A stretch of 64,000 nt of DNA from Clostridia bacterium (GCA_022801925.1 JAAWTG010000005.1:39562-103561); one strand, 5' to 3'; counted from the first letter of the stretch, positions 37,954 through 49,203 are shown. Notes: a model not told the origin generated them from the sequence alone. Translations and numbers: made by a program.

Positions 37954-38928
37954 ATGAATCAATTAAAAAAAACGATTGATACTAAAGAAGGTGTGAGCCG
38001 TCCTAAGAATTGGCTGAAAAGAAACAAAGCGCAGTTTGAGATTTTAGGTATGAGTCTCCCTGGAGCAATATTGCTGCTGCTGTTCTGTTATTTGCCTATG
38101 TTCGGAATCATTCTTGCATTTAAGGATTATAGTCCGAGGGATGGAATTTTAGGCAGCGCTTGGGCGGGATTGTCTAATTTTTCATATTTGTTTAAATCGA
38201 ACGATATTTTTATTGTTTTGAGAAATACAATAGGATACAACTTAGTGTTTATTTTATTGGGAAGTGTTCTGAATGTAAGCTTAGCGCTGGCAGTTACATC
38301 GGTAAGGCAAAAAATGGCTTCTAAGTTTTATCAAACCGTATATATTATGCCATATTTCCTGTCATGGGTCATTATAAGTTATTTAGGGCTTGCACTCATG
38401 AATGTAAGCAATGGCTTTTTCAATCAAAGCCTTCTGCCCGCAATGGGGCTGAATCCAATCGATTGGTATACAAATCCTAAGCCGTGGCCGTTCATTTTGA
38501 CGTTTGCAAATTTTTGGAAATGGACAGGATACTCCTCTATTATATATATTGCTGCAATCGCCGGTATAGATCCAACTTATTATGAGGCGGCGACGATAGA
38601 CGGCGCTACAGGCTGGCAGAAAATTTGGCATATTACATTACCTAATCTGCGAACAATATTCTGTATCAGCCTGATAACACAAGTCGGCGGAATACTTGGC
38701 GGTGATATGGGGCTGTTTTATCAGCTGCCGCTGGATTCCGGAGCGCTTGCTGATGTTACGACAACCATACCGGTTTATGTATTTAAGAATCTGACAAAAG
38801 GTTCGGCGTCAAGTCTCGGCATTTCATCGGCTACTGCGTTTATTCAATCGGTGGTGGGCTGTATACTTGTTATAACGGTCAATAAAGTTGTTGATAAAAT
38901 CAGCAGCGGCGAGAGCGCGTTGTTTTAG
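37954..38928 (+). CDS. carbohydrate ABC transporter permease, LplB-type
   Basis: Multiple TM segments; EAATIDGATGWQKIWHITLPNLR. Confidence 0.92.
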   Translation: MNQLKKTIDTKEGVSRPKNWLKRNKAQFEILGMSLPGAILLLLFCYLPMFGIILAFKDYSPRDGILGSAWAGLSNFSYLFKSNDIFIVLRNTIGYNLVFILLGSVLNVSLALAVTSVRQKMASKFYQTVYIMPYFLSWVIISYLGLALMNVSNGFFNQSLLPAMGLNPIDWYTNPKPWPFILTFANFWKWTGYSSIIYIAAIAGIDPTYYEAATIDGATGWQKIWHITLPNLRTIFCISLITQVGGILGGDMGLFYQLPLDSGALADVTTTIPVYVFKNLTKGSASSLGISSATAFIQSVVGCILVITVNKVVDKISSGESALF

Positions 38929-38939
38929 GAGGGTGAGAT

Positions 38940-39821
38940 ATGACGGCAGGAAGGAAAATGAATCTAATTTTAAATATTATACTTTTGTTATTGGTTGCGT
39001 TATGTATATTTCCCGTTTTGCTTACTCTTATTATATCGTTTAGCAGCAGCGAATCAATAACGGAAGTGGGATATGCGTTGATTCCCAAATCGTGGAGTTT
39101 GGATGCATATAAGTATATATTTGCCGATCCGCTTGTGATAGGCAGAGCCTATGGCATTACGATTTTTAATGCTGTGGCAGGAACAGTTATAGGTATTTTT
39201 GTGGTTTCGCTGTATGCATATTCTTTGACAATAGAGCGCTATAAGTTCCGTAAGTTTTTCACTTACTTTATGCTTGTTACCATGCTGTTTAACGGAGGAA
39301 TGGTGGCGTCATATATCGTAAATATTCAAGTTTTGCATTTGGGAAATACGATATGGATTATGATTTTGCCGTTATTATTTAATGCATGGAATGTAGTTAT
39401 TATGAGAACATTTATACAAACATCCGTGCCGAAAGCGGTGATAGAATCTGCAAAGATAGATGGTGCAACCGAATGGAGAGTGTTTTTCAAAATAGTTATG
39501 CCGATGTCTGTCCCGGGCATTGCAAGCGTTTCATTCTTTATTCTGCTTGCGATATGGAATGACTGGAATCTACCGTTGCTATATATAACGAATGATAAGC
39601 TGTATAATCTTCAGTTTCTGCTTCAAAGAATCATGAAAAGTATAGAGATTATTAAAAATAATCCTGAATATGCGCAAGCAGCTAAAACTATGACGGCTAT
39701 CCCTACCGAAAGCGCAAGAATGGCGCTTTGCTTTGTAGCATTGGGACCAATATTGATAGCGTATCCCTTTTTTCAAAAATATTTTATTCAGGGCATTACC
39801 GTTGGTTCTGTAAAGGGATAA
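38940..39821 (+). CDS. carbohydrate ABC transporter permease, LplC/YtcP-type
   Basis: ESAKIDGATEWRVFFKIVMPMSVPG; C-terminal YPFFQKYFIQGITVGSVKG. Confidence 0.93.
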   Translation: MTAGRKMNLILNIILLLLVALCIFPVLLTLIISFSSSESITEVGYALIPKSWSLDAYKYIFADPLVIGRAYGITIFNAVAGTVIGIFVVSLYAYSLTIERYKFRKFFTYFMLVTMLFNGGMVASYIVNIQVLHLGNTIWIMILPLLFNAWNVVIMRTFIQTSVPKAVIESAKIDGATEWRVFFKIVMPMSVPGIASVSFFILLAIWNDWNLPLLYITNDKLYNLQFLLQRIMKSIEIIKNNPEYAQAAKTMTAIPTESARMALCFVALGPILIAYPFFQKYFIQGITVGSVKG

Positions 39822-39897
39822 TACTTTGAGTTTCAGTCGTTGGTGGTGCGGCTGTTTAAAATACAATTACTCTATTTTAGAAAGGATTTGTTGTAAA

Positions 39898-41382
39898 ATG
39901 AGAAAAAGGCTTTTGGGATTGGTAATTACGGCGGTTTTGAGTGTGAGTATGCTGGCAGGTTGCAGCGGTAACGGAACAGTAGCAAAACTTGAGGATCCAA
40001 ACGAGTATCCAAAAGACACGTATGAAATACAGTGGTATTTACCCATTGAGAACACCCCTTCGGATTTGGAGAGCGTTGAGGCAGAGCTTAATAAGTATTT
40101 GACAGAGAAAATCAATGCTACAGTGAATATCAATTGTATGGCCAGCGGTCAGTACAAAGAAAAGCTGGGTATGATGATTAACACGGGCGAATATTTTGAT
40201 ATGTGTTTTGTTGCTACATGGATGCTTGACTATGTAAACAATGCAAGAAAGAATGTATTTTTTGATTTAACAGATCATCTGGATACCTATCTTAAGGATG
40301 CAACAGAGGCGATAGGCAAAGAAAATCTTGAGATGCAGAGAGTGGACGGGAGATTAAAAGCGCTGCCGGTATATAAAGAGATGGCGAGCCAATACGGTTG
40401 GGTATACAGAAAGGATATTGCGGATAAATACGGCATAGATATGAGTCAGTATAAGACCTTTGAAGAATTTATGCCTGTAGCTGAAATGCTCAAAGAAAAG
40501 GAAAAAAGCATTGAGTATGTTGTTGATTGGAGTAATTTGGGTACTCCGTACAATCTGTATGGTCTTATATACAACATTGATCCTTCGGGAACATTTGAGC
40601 CTAATAAGGTTATTAATTTCTATAAGACCGATGAATTTAAGCAGGTAATAACCATTGCGCGTGAATACTATCAAAAGGGACTTGTAAGACCGGATGTTTT
40701 AACCGCAACAGATGATATTGCAAAGATGGATGCGGGAAAGACGTTTGCAATGTATAATTTAGTTAAACCCGGAAAGGCAAAAGAAATGTTCCCGAACAGT
40801 CAATATGATTTTGCGGAAGTCGGTACGGCAAATATCTATTTAGATCATATGGCAGGAGCACAGTCTATGCAGGCGATTTCAGCGACAAGTAAAAATCCTG
40901 CAAGAGTTATGAAATTTATGAATTTATTAAATTCAGACCCATATGTAAAGAATCTTGTTATTCACGGCATTGAAGGAAAGCATTATGAAAAGATTGACGA
41001 TAAGACAATTAAGCAGATACCTAATTCGGGATACAGCCTGTATGATAATACATGGGCAATCGGTAATGTATTCTTAGACTATCTTAAAGATGACGAAAAC
41101 CCGGATAAGCTTGAAATTCTTAAAACCTTGAATGCGAATGCAATTCACGCTCCTGTTCAGGGCTATGTTCCTTCAGAAATGGATAACAAAATGAAACAGA
41201 TAGACCTTGACTGCAGCGCTGCGGTTGATAAGTATCGTAAGCAGCTTATAACAGGCGCTGTGGATACAGAGCCGACATATTCGGAGTTTATCAGTACGCT
41301 TGATAAGTGCGGTTATGATAAATATTTGGAATGGATTCAGAATGATTATGATGCGTATTTGAAAACAGTAGAGAATAAATAG
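39898..41382 (+). CDS. extracellular solute-binding lipoprotein
   Basis: Lipobox LAGCSG; SBP family 1-like; follows the permeases. Confidence 0.92.
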   Translation: MRKRLLGLVITAVLSVSMLAGCSGNGTVAKLEDPNEYPKDTYEIQWYLPIENTPSDLESVEAELNKYLTEKINATVNINCMASGQYKEKLGMMINTGEYFDMCFVATWMLDYVNNARKNVFFDLTDHLDTYLKDATEAIGKENLEMQRVDGRLKALPVYKEMASQYGWVYRKDIADKYGIDMSQYKTFEEFMPVAEMLKEKEKSIEYVVDWSNLGTPYNLYGLIYNIDPSGTFEPNKVINFYKTDEFKQVITIAREYYQKGLVRPDVLTATDDIAKMDAGKTFAMYNLVKPGKAKEMFPNSQYDFAEVGTANIYLDHMAGAQSMQAISATSKNPARVMKFMNLLNSDPYVKNLVIHGIEGKHYEKIDDKTIKQIPNSGYSLYDNTWAIGNVFLDYLKDDENPDKLEILKTLNANAIHAPVQGYVPSEMDNKMKQIDLDCSAAVDKYRKQLITGAVDTEPTYSEFISTLDKCGYDKYLEWIQNDYDAYLKTVENK

Positions 41383-41481
41383 TATTATATATTGTTTATA
41401 GCAGAGCTGCTGAGGTTTTACAGGTCAGCAGCTCTGTCCTTTTTCAAAAATATAGAGGATTAATAAAAAGGGGAAAATCAT

Positions 41482-43518
41482 ATGGGAAAATGTACGACAA
41501 TCACAAACTATCCGCACATTCTGCACGGCGCGGATTACAATCCCGATCAGTGGATGGAGCATCCGGAGATTATAGAGGAAGATATGCGAATGATGAAACT
41601 TGCCGGTTGCAATGTTATGTCAATCGGTATTTTTGCATGGGCGACGCTGGAGCCGGAGGAGGGGAGATACGATTTTTCCTTCTTGGATTTCATAATGGAT
41701 AAATTGAACGAAAATGGGATAAAGGCAATCCTCGCGACGCCGAGCGGAGCGCGTCCGGCGTGGATGGCGAAGAAATATCCGGAAGTTTTGCGGGTAAATG
41801 AAATGCGGCAGCGTAATCTTTTTGGAGCAAGGCATAATCATTGCTATACCTCGCCGGTATATCAGCAAAAAACAGCGGAGATAAACCGCCGTCTTGCCGA
41901 ACGGTACAAAAATCATCCTGCCCTGCTGATGTGGCATATTTCAAATGAATATGGCGGAGAATGTCATTGCCCGCTCTGTCAGGCGGCGTTTCGCGAATGG
42001 CTGAAGGAAAAATACCACAATGATTTAGATGAATTAAACTATCAATGGTGGACAAAATTTTGGAGTCACACATATACCGATTGGGAGCAGATAGAATCTC
42101 CTTCGCCGATTGGTGAGATGAAGCTGCATGGATTGACGCTTGACTGGAAGCGTTTTGTTACATACCAAACAGGGAAATTTATTGAAAATGAGATTGCGCC
42201 CTTGCGGGAAATTACACCGGATGTTCCGGTGACCACAAACTTTATGAGATTTTTTGACGGTTTGGATTATTTTAAGCTGTGCAAATTGATAGATGTGGTA
42301 TCGTGGGACAGTTATCCCGAGTGGCACCGAAGTGAGGGGTGTGTTGAAGCAGCGCAAACAACTGCGATTATGCACGATATGCACAGAAGCATGAAGGGAC
42401 AGCCGTTTATGCTGATGGAAAGCACCCCCAGCCTTCCGAACTGGCACGAGATAAACAAGCTGAAACGCCCCGGAATGCATATACTGTCGTCTATACAGGC
42501 GGTAGCGCACGGCTCGGATACGGTGCAGTATTTTCAGTGGCGCAAAAGCAGGGGAAGCAGCGAGAAATTTCACGGCGCTGTTGTTGACCATTGCGGGCAC
42601 GAAAACACGCGCGTATTTCGTGAGGTGGCGCAGCTCGGCGAGATTCTCGGTAAGCTTGATGAGGTTGCGGGTACATTTACCCCGGCTGAGGCGGCAATCA
42701 TTTTTGATTGGGAAAATTGGTGGGCGCTGGACAGCGCAGAGTGTTTGGAACTGCACAACAAGCGTTATATTGAAGCAATACACCGGCATTACGCACCGTT
42801 TTGGGAAATGAGTGTCAATGTGGATGTGATTGATTCGGAGACGAATTTTTCAAAATATAAGCTGATAATAGCTCCGATGCTGTATATGGCAAAGCCGGGC
42901 GTTGAAGAAAAGATAGAAAGGTTTGTTGCCGGCGGTGGGACGTTTGTTTCAACATATTTCAGCGGAGTGGTAAACGAGAATGATTTGTGTTATCTTGGCG
43001 GAACGCCCTGTGGAAAGCTGAAAGAGGTATTCGGAATATGGGCGGAGGAGATCGATACTCTGTATCCTGAAGAGAATAATTCCGTGACCTTTAACGGGAA
43101 AGAATACACAGCCGAGCATTTTTGTGAACTGATACACGCGAATGAAGCCGAAACGCTTGGCAAATATGACAGCGATTTTTATAAGGGAATGTCTGCCGTT
43201 ACAAAAAACACATACGGAAAAGGCGCGGCATATTACATTGCGTTTTGTGATGACGGCGCTTTTACAAAGGATTTTTATTCGAGGCTGATAAAGGATTTGA
43301 AGATTGGCAGAGCGCTGGAGGCAGACTTACCATATGGTGTGACAGCGCATGTACGCGAAGAGAACGGACAGCGGTTTGTGTTTGTGGGAAATTACAATGA
43401 TGAGCCTGCGGAGCTGGAATTGGGAGATACAAAATATTTTGATGTAACGAATGGCAATGAAATTTTCGGCATGGTGCAGTTAGACGGCTACGGTGTGAAG
43501 ATATTGAAGGCGGAATAA
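41482..43518 (+). CDS. GH42 beta-galactosidase
   Basis: GADYNPDQW start; LLMWHISNEYGGECHCPLC; VVSWDSYPEW. Confidence 0.93.
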   Translation: MGKCTTITNYPHILHGADYNPDQWMEHPEIIEEDMRMMKLAGCNVMSIGIFAWATLEPEEGRYDFSFLDFIMDKLNENGIKAILATPSGARPAWMAKKYPEVLRVNEMRQRNLFGARHNHCYTSPVYQQKTAEINRRLAERYKNHPALLMWHISNEYGGECHCPLCQAAFREWLKEKYHNDLDELNYQWWTKFWSHTYTDWEQIESPSPIGEMKLHGLTLDWKRFVTYQTGKFIENEIAPLREITPDVPVTTNFMRFFDGLDYFKLCKLIDVVSWDSYPEWHRSEGCVEAAQTTAIMHDMHRSMKGQPFMLMESTPSLPNWHEINKLKRPGMHILSSIQAVAHGSDTVQYFQWRKSRGSSEKFHGAVVDHCGHENTRVFREVAQLGEILGKLDEVAGTFTPAEAAIIFDWENWWALDSAECLELHNKRYIEAIHRHYAPFWEMSVNVDVIDSETNFSKYKLIIAPMLYMAKPGVEEKIERFVAGGGTFVSTYFSGVVNENDLCYLGGTPCGKLKEVFGIWAEEIDTLYPEENNSVTFNGKEYTAEHFCELIHANEAETLGKYDSDFYKGMSAVTKNTYGKGAAYYIAFCDDGAFTKDFYSRLIKDLKIGRALEADLPYGVTAHVREENGQRFVFVGNYNDEPAELELGDTKYFDVTNGNEIFGMVQLDGYGVKILKAE

Positions 43519-43562
43519 CCGTATGTATTCTTTTTTTGATGCAGTATGGGAGCGAGGGTATT

Positions 43563-44372
43563 ATGAACATTAAAAAATATATGGCGGTGAAAGGAGAAAA
43601 GCCACTGGATAGTATTGTTGTAAACGGCGGTTTTTGCGGAATATTCAGGAAAATTGCGTGTGTGGGGGACAGCTTATCCTCCGGAGAATTTGAATCGCAT
43701 ATGGGCGGCGTAACCGGATGGCATGATTATTTTGATTATTCGTGGGGGCAGTATCTGGCGAGAGATGCAGGCTGCACCGTATATAATTTTTCGAGGGGCG
43801 GAATGAGTGCAAAAGAGTATTGCAGCGGATTTGCGGCTGAAAATGATTTTTGGAATATCGAAAAACGCTGTCAGGCATATATCATTGCTTTGGGTGTAAA
43901 CGATATGAACGAAGTTAAAAATAAGAATTACGAATTCGGCTCAATTGATGACATTGATTTTGATGATTGCAATCATAATGCGGAAACCTTTGTCGGCTAT
44001 TACGCGAAAATTATTCAAAGGTATCAAAAAAATCAGCCCAAGGGAAAGTTCTTTTTGATGGCTATGCCCAATGAGCCTTCTCTTGAGGAAGAGATAAAAG
44101 CGTTATACGAAAAGCACAGAGAAATGTTATACAAGCTTGCAGAGGTTTTTGAAAATTGTTATGTAATAGATTTATATCAGTATGCACCGATATATGACGA
44201 AGAGTTTAAGGAAAACTTTTATCTTGCAGGGCACCTGAACGCGGCAGGATATCGTTTGACCGCATTGATGGTGGAATCGTATATCGACTATATTATAAGG
44301 CACAATCATGATGATTTCAGACAGATTGGATTTGTGGGAAAAGAGTTTTATAACGAAAACTATAAATGGTAG
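43563..44372 (+). CDS. SGNH/GDSL hydrolase family protein
   Basis: CVGDSLSSGEFES; ALGVNDMNEV; HLNAAGYRLTA. Confidence 0.88.
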   Translation: MNIKKYMAVKGEKPLDSIVVNGGFCGIFRKIACVGDSLSSGEFESHMGGVTGWHDYFDYSWGQYLARDAGCTVYNFSRGGMSAKEYCSGFAAENDFWNIEKRCQAYIIALGVNDMNEVKNKNYEFGSIDDIDFDDCNHNAETFVGYYAKIIQRYQKNQPKGKFFLMAMPNEPSLEEEIKALYEKHREMLYKLAEVFENCYVIDLYQYAPIYDEEFKENFYLAGHLNAAGYRLTALMVESYIDYIIRHNHDDFRQIGFVGKEFYNENYKW

Positions 44373-44462
44373 TTTTAAGTGAAATCGGACAATGTCAATT
44401 ATAAAATTTTAAAATAACAAATTTCATTTGTACATTAAGGAAATTTTTATATAAGATACAAA

Positions 44463-44945
44463 TACCAGCGGCAATGAAATTTTCGGGATAATACAATTAG
44501 ATGGCTACGGAATGAAGATATTGAAATTGGAATAACCAACTATATGTATTGTTTGTTCTGATGTAGTGCTGGAATGAGGGTATTATGAACATTAAAAAAT
44601 ATATGGCGGCGAAAGAAGAAAAGCCGCTGGATAATATTGCTGCAAACGGCGGTTTTTGCCATGTGTTCAGAAAAATTGCGTATATAGTCGATAGTTTACC
44701 CTACGAGAATTTGAGTCACATATGGACGGTGTAACCGGTTGGTACGATCATTTTGATTGTTTCTGTTGGTAGCATCTGGCAAAGAATGCGGGCTGCATTG
44801 TATATGATTTTTCAAAAGGCAGAATGAGCGTAAAGGGATGCTGTAGCGGATTTGCGGCTGAAAACGACTTTTGGAATATCGAAAAACGCTGTCAGGATAG
44901 ATTATTGTTTTGGGCATAAGCGATATGTATGAGATAAAAAATAAC
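44463..44945 (+). pseudogene. decayed tandem duplicate of the GH42 3' end plus SGNH 5' half
   Basis: Follows 43445-43935 in order (ggcaatgaaattttcgg..., atgaacattaaaaaatatatggcg..., tttttggaatatcgaaaaacgctgtcagg) with frameshifts and stops. Confidence 0.88.
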
Positions 44946-45160
44946 TTGCTTTGTATGAAACGAGTGTCGCAGTAAAATACGCCGAAAGCGCAAAACTGCT
45001 GTTTAGCATATTCGGATTTGCTCATTCAGTTTTGTTTTGTCGCGGTTCTTGTTCGCCCTCAGAAACATTGTATAATATATAATTTACAGCTGCGTCATGG
45101 GCTTCGTTTCATTTTGTGATTTAGAGCGTAGCGAGAATGAATTTAAGGAGAGGAACGATA

Positions 45161-46888
45161 ATGCAAGGAACGACAGAAATGAATTTTATACCAAGAGCAG
45201 AACATCCCAATCCGCAATTCGAGCGGAAGAACTGGGCAAACTTAAACGGAGAATGGGAATTTGAAATTGATTACGGAAAAAGCGGAATAGAGCGGAAGTT
45301 CTATGAGCGGGACAGTTTAGACAGTAAAATCATTGTTCCGTTTTGTCCCGAAAGCGAGTTGTCGGGCGTCGGGCATAAGGATTTTATGGCGGCGGTATGG
45401 TATCGCAGAACCTTTCCTATAACCAAGCAGCAGTTGAGCGGACGCGTAATTCTGCACTTCGGTGCGGTGGATTATGAGGCGGTTGTATATGTCAACCAAA
45501 AAGAGGTCGGCAGACATTGCGGCGGTTACACCTCGTTTTCGTTTGATATTACCGATTTTGTCGCAGAGGGCGAAAATGTTCTTACCGTTTGCGCGATAGA
45601 CGATGTACGCAATCCTTACCAGCCGCGCGGAAAGCAGTCGGAAATGTATTATTCGCATGAATGCGATTATACCCGCACAACCGGAATCTGGCAAACTGTT
45701 TGGCTGGAATACATACCCCAAAATTATATTAAAAATGTGTGGTTCTATCCCGATGCAGATAATTGTAAGGTGACGGTAAAAGCGGATTTGCAAGGCGGCG
45801 GAACCTTAGAGGTATTTACCGCTTATCAAGGGAAAGAAACGGGCAAAGCGTCTGTGATATCAAAAGGCGGAACGGTTTGGCTGGAACTTCCTTTGAGTGA
45901 AAAACATTTGTGGGAATGCGGCAACGGAAGATTGTATGACGTAACGCTGAATTTTGGAGAAGATGAAGTAAAAAGCTATTTCGGCTTGCGCAACATTCGG
46001 TTTGACGGCATGAAATTTTTGCTCAACGATAAGCCTGTATTCCAGCGGTTGGTATTGGATCAGGGGTTTTATCCCGATGGAATATATACGGCTCCTACGG
46101 AGGAGGCTTTGATTCGTGACATTGAGCTTTCGCTGGCGGCGGGCTTTAACGGCGCACGTCTGCATGAAAAGGTGTTTGAACCAAGATTTTTGTATCACTG
46201 CGACCGCATGGGATATATGGTTTGGGGCGAATATGCGAACTGGGGCTTTGACCATACGGACGCAGACGGATTGAGCGCATTTTTGAGTGAGTGGCGCGAG
46301 GCGATAACAAGAGACTTTAACCATCCGGCTGTTGTTTGTTGGAGTCCGTTTAATGAGACATGGGATTTGAACGGACGGCAACAGGATAACAGAGTTTTGG
46401 AGTCTGTCTATCGGGAAACAAAAGCATTGGACAGCACTCGCCCTTGCGTTGATACAAGCGGAAATTTTCATGTAGTTACCGACATTTTCGATGTACATAC
46501 CTATATACAGGACGTGGAAGAGTTCAAAAAGATATTTTCTGATTTTGAAGCCGGAGAGGAACTGAAGGTGCAATGCCACGAGCGTCAAACGCATAAAGGG
46601 GAACCGATAAACATCAGTGAATACGGCGGTATACGCTGGGATGAGAGCGGTGTATCGGACGGTTGGGGTTACGGCGACGCGCCCAAGACAAAAGAGGAGT
46701 TTTTGTCAAGACTGAAAGGGCTGACAGATGTGATTTTGGACAGCAATAAGATATTCGGTTTTTGTTATACACAGCTTTATGATGTGGAACAGGAGGTTAA
46801 CGGGCTGTACACCTACGAAAGAAAGCCTAAGTTTGAAAGCGCGGACTTGCATCATATTTTCAGCAGAAAAGCGAAAATAGAAGAATAA
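45161..46888 (+). CDS. GH2 glycoside hydrolase (beta-galactosidase/glucuronidase-like)
   Basis: RAEHPNPQFERKNWANLNGEWEFEID; DYTRTTGIWQTVWLEYIP; CWSPFNETWD. Confidence 0.92.
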   Translation: MQGTTEMNFIPRAEHPNPQFERKNWANLNGEWEFEIDYGKSGIERKFYERDSLDSKIIVPFCPESELSGVGHKDFMAAVWYRRTFPITKQQLSGRVILHFGAVDYEAVVYVNQKEVGRHCGGYTSFSFDITDFVAEGENVLTVCAIDDVRNPYQPRGKQSEMYYSHECDYTRTTGIWQTVWLEYIPQNYIKNVWFYPDADNCKVTVKADLQGGGTLEVFTAYQGKETGKASVISKGGTVWLELPLSEKHLWECGNGRLYDVTLNFGEDEVKSYFGLRNIRFDGMKFLLNDKPVFQRLVLDQGFYPDGIYTAPTEEALIRDIELSLAAGFNGARLHEKVFEPRFLYHCDRMGYMVWGEYANWGFDHTDADGLSAFLSEWREAITRDFNHPAVVCWSPFNETWDLNGRQQDNRVLESVYRETKALDSTRPCVDTSGNFHVVTDIFDVHTYIQDVEEFKKIFSDFEAGEELKVQCHERQTHKGEPINISEYGGIRWDESGVSDGWGYGDAPKTKEEFLSRLKGLTDVILDSNKIFGFCYTQLYDVEQEVNGLYTYERKPKFESADLHHIFSRKAKIEE

Positions 46889-46903
46889 CTCAAGGGATGC
46901 GTT

Positions 46904-47060
46904 TATGAAAATACAAGATATAATAACATAAAACGGTTATAACAAAGAAGACCGTGCGTACCATGGCAACATTTTCTTAACGGGCAACGGTGTGATTGGC
47001 ATACGCGAGACACTCTGCGCGGCATCAGAACTGTGAGAGGATGCGCTTTTTGCGGAAAAT
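46904..47060 (+). pseudogene. N-terminal remnant of a GH65-like phosphorylase/hydrolase
   Basis: MKIQDIIT*NGYNKEDRAYHGNIFLTGNGVIGIRETLCAASEL*; GNGxxGxRxTL pattern. Confidence 0.5.
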
Positions 47061-47100
47061 TAAATTACAATCGAAAAAATAGGAAAGGCGATATTGTAAT

Positions 47101-47943
47101 ATGTATAAAACAAGATTGTGCTTGTCAACAAGCGAAGAATTTGGCATATCCGTGCCGGAACAGATAAAGCTGTTTCAAGAGACGGGGTTTGAAGCGTTTT
47201 TTACAATGTGGGATGAAAATGTAGCGGAATATCAAGCGTTGGCAAAGGATATTGGGATGATTTATCAATCCGTACATGCGCCGTTTTCGAATTCCGCAAA
47301 AATGTGGAGTGTCGGCGATGAAGCCGAAGCAGCCGTTAAGGAAATGCTGACTTGTGTGAAAGACTGTTCCAAACTGGATATTCCGTTGCTTGTAGTGCAT
47401 CCGTATATCGGGTTTGATGAAGTTGAAAATCCGACAGAGGCAGGTGTGCAAAATTTCGGTATTGTAGTGGATGAAGCGAAAAAAGAGGACGTTAAAATAG
47501 CATTTGAAAATGTTGAGGGAGAGATGTATTTGAAAACGCTTATGGAGGCGTTCCAGGCTTGTGATAATGTAGGGTTTTGCTGGGACAGCGGCCATGAACA
47601 GTGCTACAACAGGGGTGAAGATATGCTTGCGTTGTACGGAAACAGGCTTATTGCAACGCATCTCAATGATAATTTGGGTGTGCGGGACTATGTCGGAAAA
47701 ATTACTTGGATAGATGATTTGCATCTGCTTCCGGGCGATGGAATCATAAATTGGAACGACGCAGTTTCAAGACTGAACAAATGTGGATTTGATGGAATTT
47801 TAACTTTTGAACTTAATATGCGCAGCAAGCCTGGAAGAGTCGAAAATGATAAATACGAAAAGCTGTCGCTGAAAGAATACATATCTGAATGTTATGCTCG
47901 CGCATGTAAAATCGCGTCCATGAAGTGTGAAGCTCGTCGCTGA
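47101..47943 (+). CDS. sugar phosphate isomerase/epimerase (TIM barrel)
   Basis: IAFENVEGEMYLKTLMEAF; VGFCWDSGHEQCYN; LIATHLNDN; HLLPGDGIINWNDA. Confidence 0.9.
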   Translation: MYKTRLCLSTSEEFGISVPEQIKLFQETGFEAFFTMWDENVAEYQALAKDIGMIYQSVHAPFSNSAKMWSVGDEAEAAVKEMLTCVKDCSKLDIPLLVVHPYIGFDEVENPTEAGVQNFGIVVDEAKKEDVKIAFENVEGEMYLKTLMEAFQACDNVGFCWDSGHEQCYNRGEDMLALYGNRLIATHLNDNLGVRDYVGKITWIDDLHLLPGDGIINWNDAVSRLNKCGFDGILTFELNMRSKPGRVENDKYEKLSLKEYISECYARACKIASMKCEARR

Positions 47944-47949
47944 TGTGCA

Positions 47950-49203
47950 TTGAAAAATAAGTATTACGAGGTAGAGATGACTAAAATTATTGAAAAAAAA
48001 CAGATTGTGCTGATGTATATTTTCGCATCGGCTGTCTATTTTATGAGCTACACAACACGAATAAACTACAACACTGTTTTGGTGGAAATATCGACTGCCG
48101 AGAGTATTTCGCGAAGTCTGCTTGCGCTACCTTTGACAGCGAGCTTTATTACATACGGCTTGGGTCAGATTATCAGTGGATGGCTGGGGGACAAGTTTGA
48201 CGCATTCAAGCTGATTACGCTTGGTTTAGTGCTATCGGCGGTAATGAATTTCTTACTGCCGCTGTTTCCGAAGCCTTATATTATGGTTGCATTCTGGGCG
48301 GTGAACGGCTTTGCACAGGCGTTGATTTATCCGCCGCTGATGAAGATAACCTCGCATTATCTTTCAGAGCGACACTATGCCAAAGTTTGTCTGTTTGTCA
48401 CAATCGGCAGCCATGCGGCAACGCTTTTAATGTATCTTGTGTCGCCTGTAATAATAACGATTGCAAGTTGGAAATTCGTGTTTTTCTCTTCCTTTGGCTG
48501 TGCGGTTGTGTTTCTCGTAATATGGCAGTTATATTCAAAAAACATTAAAAGAAAATATGGTATAACCGCCAAATCTTCGAAAAACTGTACAGCGACAGAA
48601 GAGACTGAAACCGTAACTCCAAAAGTATTATTTGTATCCTCGGGATTGGTAATTATTATGCTTGCGGTGATAATGCAGGGCTTTCTGCGTGATGGAATTG
48701 CGACATGGATGCCGGCCTATCTGTCGGATGTGTTTTCGCTCAGCAATGAGATTTCCATTCTGACAACGGTAATTCTGCCGATATTCAGCATATTTTCGGC
48801 ATATGTTATTCTTGCCGTCCGCAATAAGCTGTGCCGCAACGAGTTAAAACTGGCAGGGGTAACATTTTTGGCTGCGGTTGCGGCAATTGTGTTGCTATTG
48901 ATATTCAAAGCGAATATGCCGCTTTCGGTACTGTTTTTGGCTTTTACATCAGCGTGTTCGCATGCGATTAATTTTCTGCTGATTTGTCTTGTTCCGAAGA
49001 GATTTGAAAAGTATGGTAGATTTTCATTGGTGACGGGAATGATTAACTCTTGTACCTATGTGGGGGCGGCGATTTCAACCTACGGTTTTGCGGCGCTGTC
49101 CGAGAGCTGCGGCTGGAACGTGACGCTTGTATTGTGGGGCGTGATTGCGCTGACAGGCTTTGTATGCTGTTTTGCGGCGTTGAGACAGTGGAATAAGGTT
49201 TAA
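47950..49203 (+). CDS. MFS transporter; start may be the ATG at 47977
   Basis: ~12 hydrophobic segments; GLGQIISGWLGDKFDAFK. Confidence 0.88.
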   Translation: MKNKYYEVEMTKIIEKKQIVLMYIFASAVYFMSYTTRINYNTVLVEISTAESISRSLLALPLTASFITYGLGQIISGWLGDKFDAFKLITLGLVLSAVMNFLLPLFPKPYIMVAFWAVNGFAQALIYPPLMKITSHYLSERHYAKVCLFVTIGSHAATLLMYLVSPVIITIASWKFVFFSSFGCAVVFLVIWQLYSKNIKRKYGITAKSSKNCTATEETETVTPKVLFVSSGLVIIMLAVIMQGFLRDGIATWMPAYLSDVFSLSNEISILTTVILPIFSIFSAYVILAVRNKLCRNELKLAGVTFLAAVAAIVLLLIFKANMPLSVLFLAFTSACSHAINFLLICLVPKRFEKYGRFSLVTGMINSCTYVGAAISTYGFAALSESCGWNVTLVLWGVIALTGFVCCFAALRQWNKV

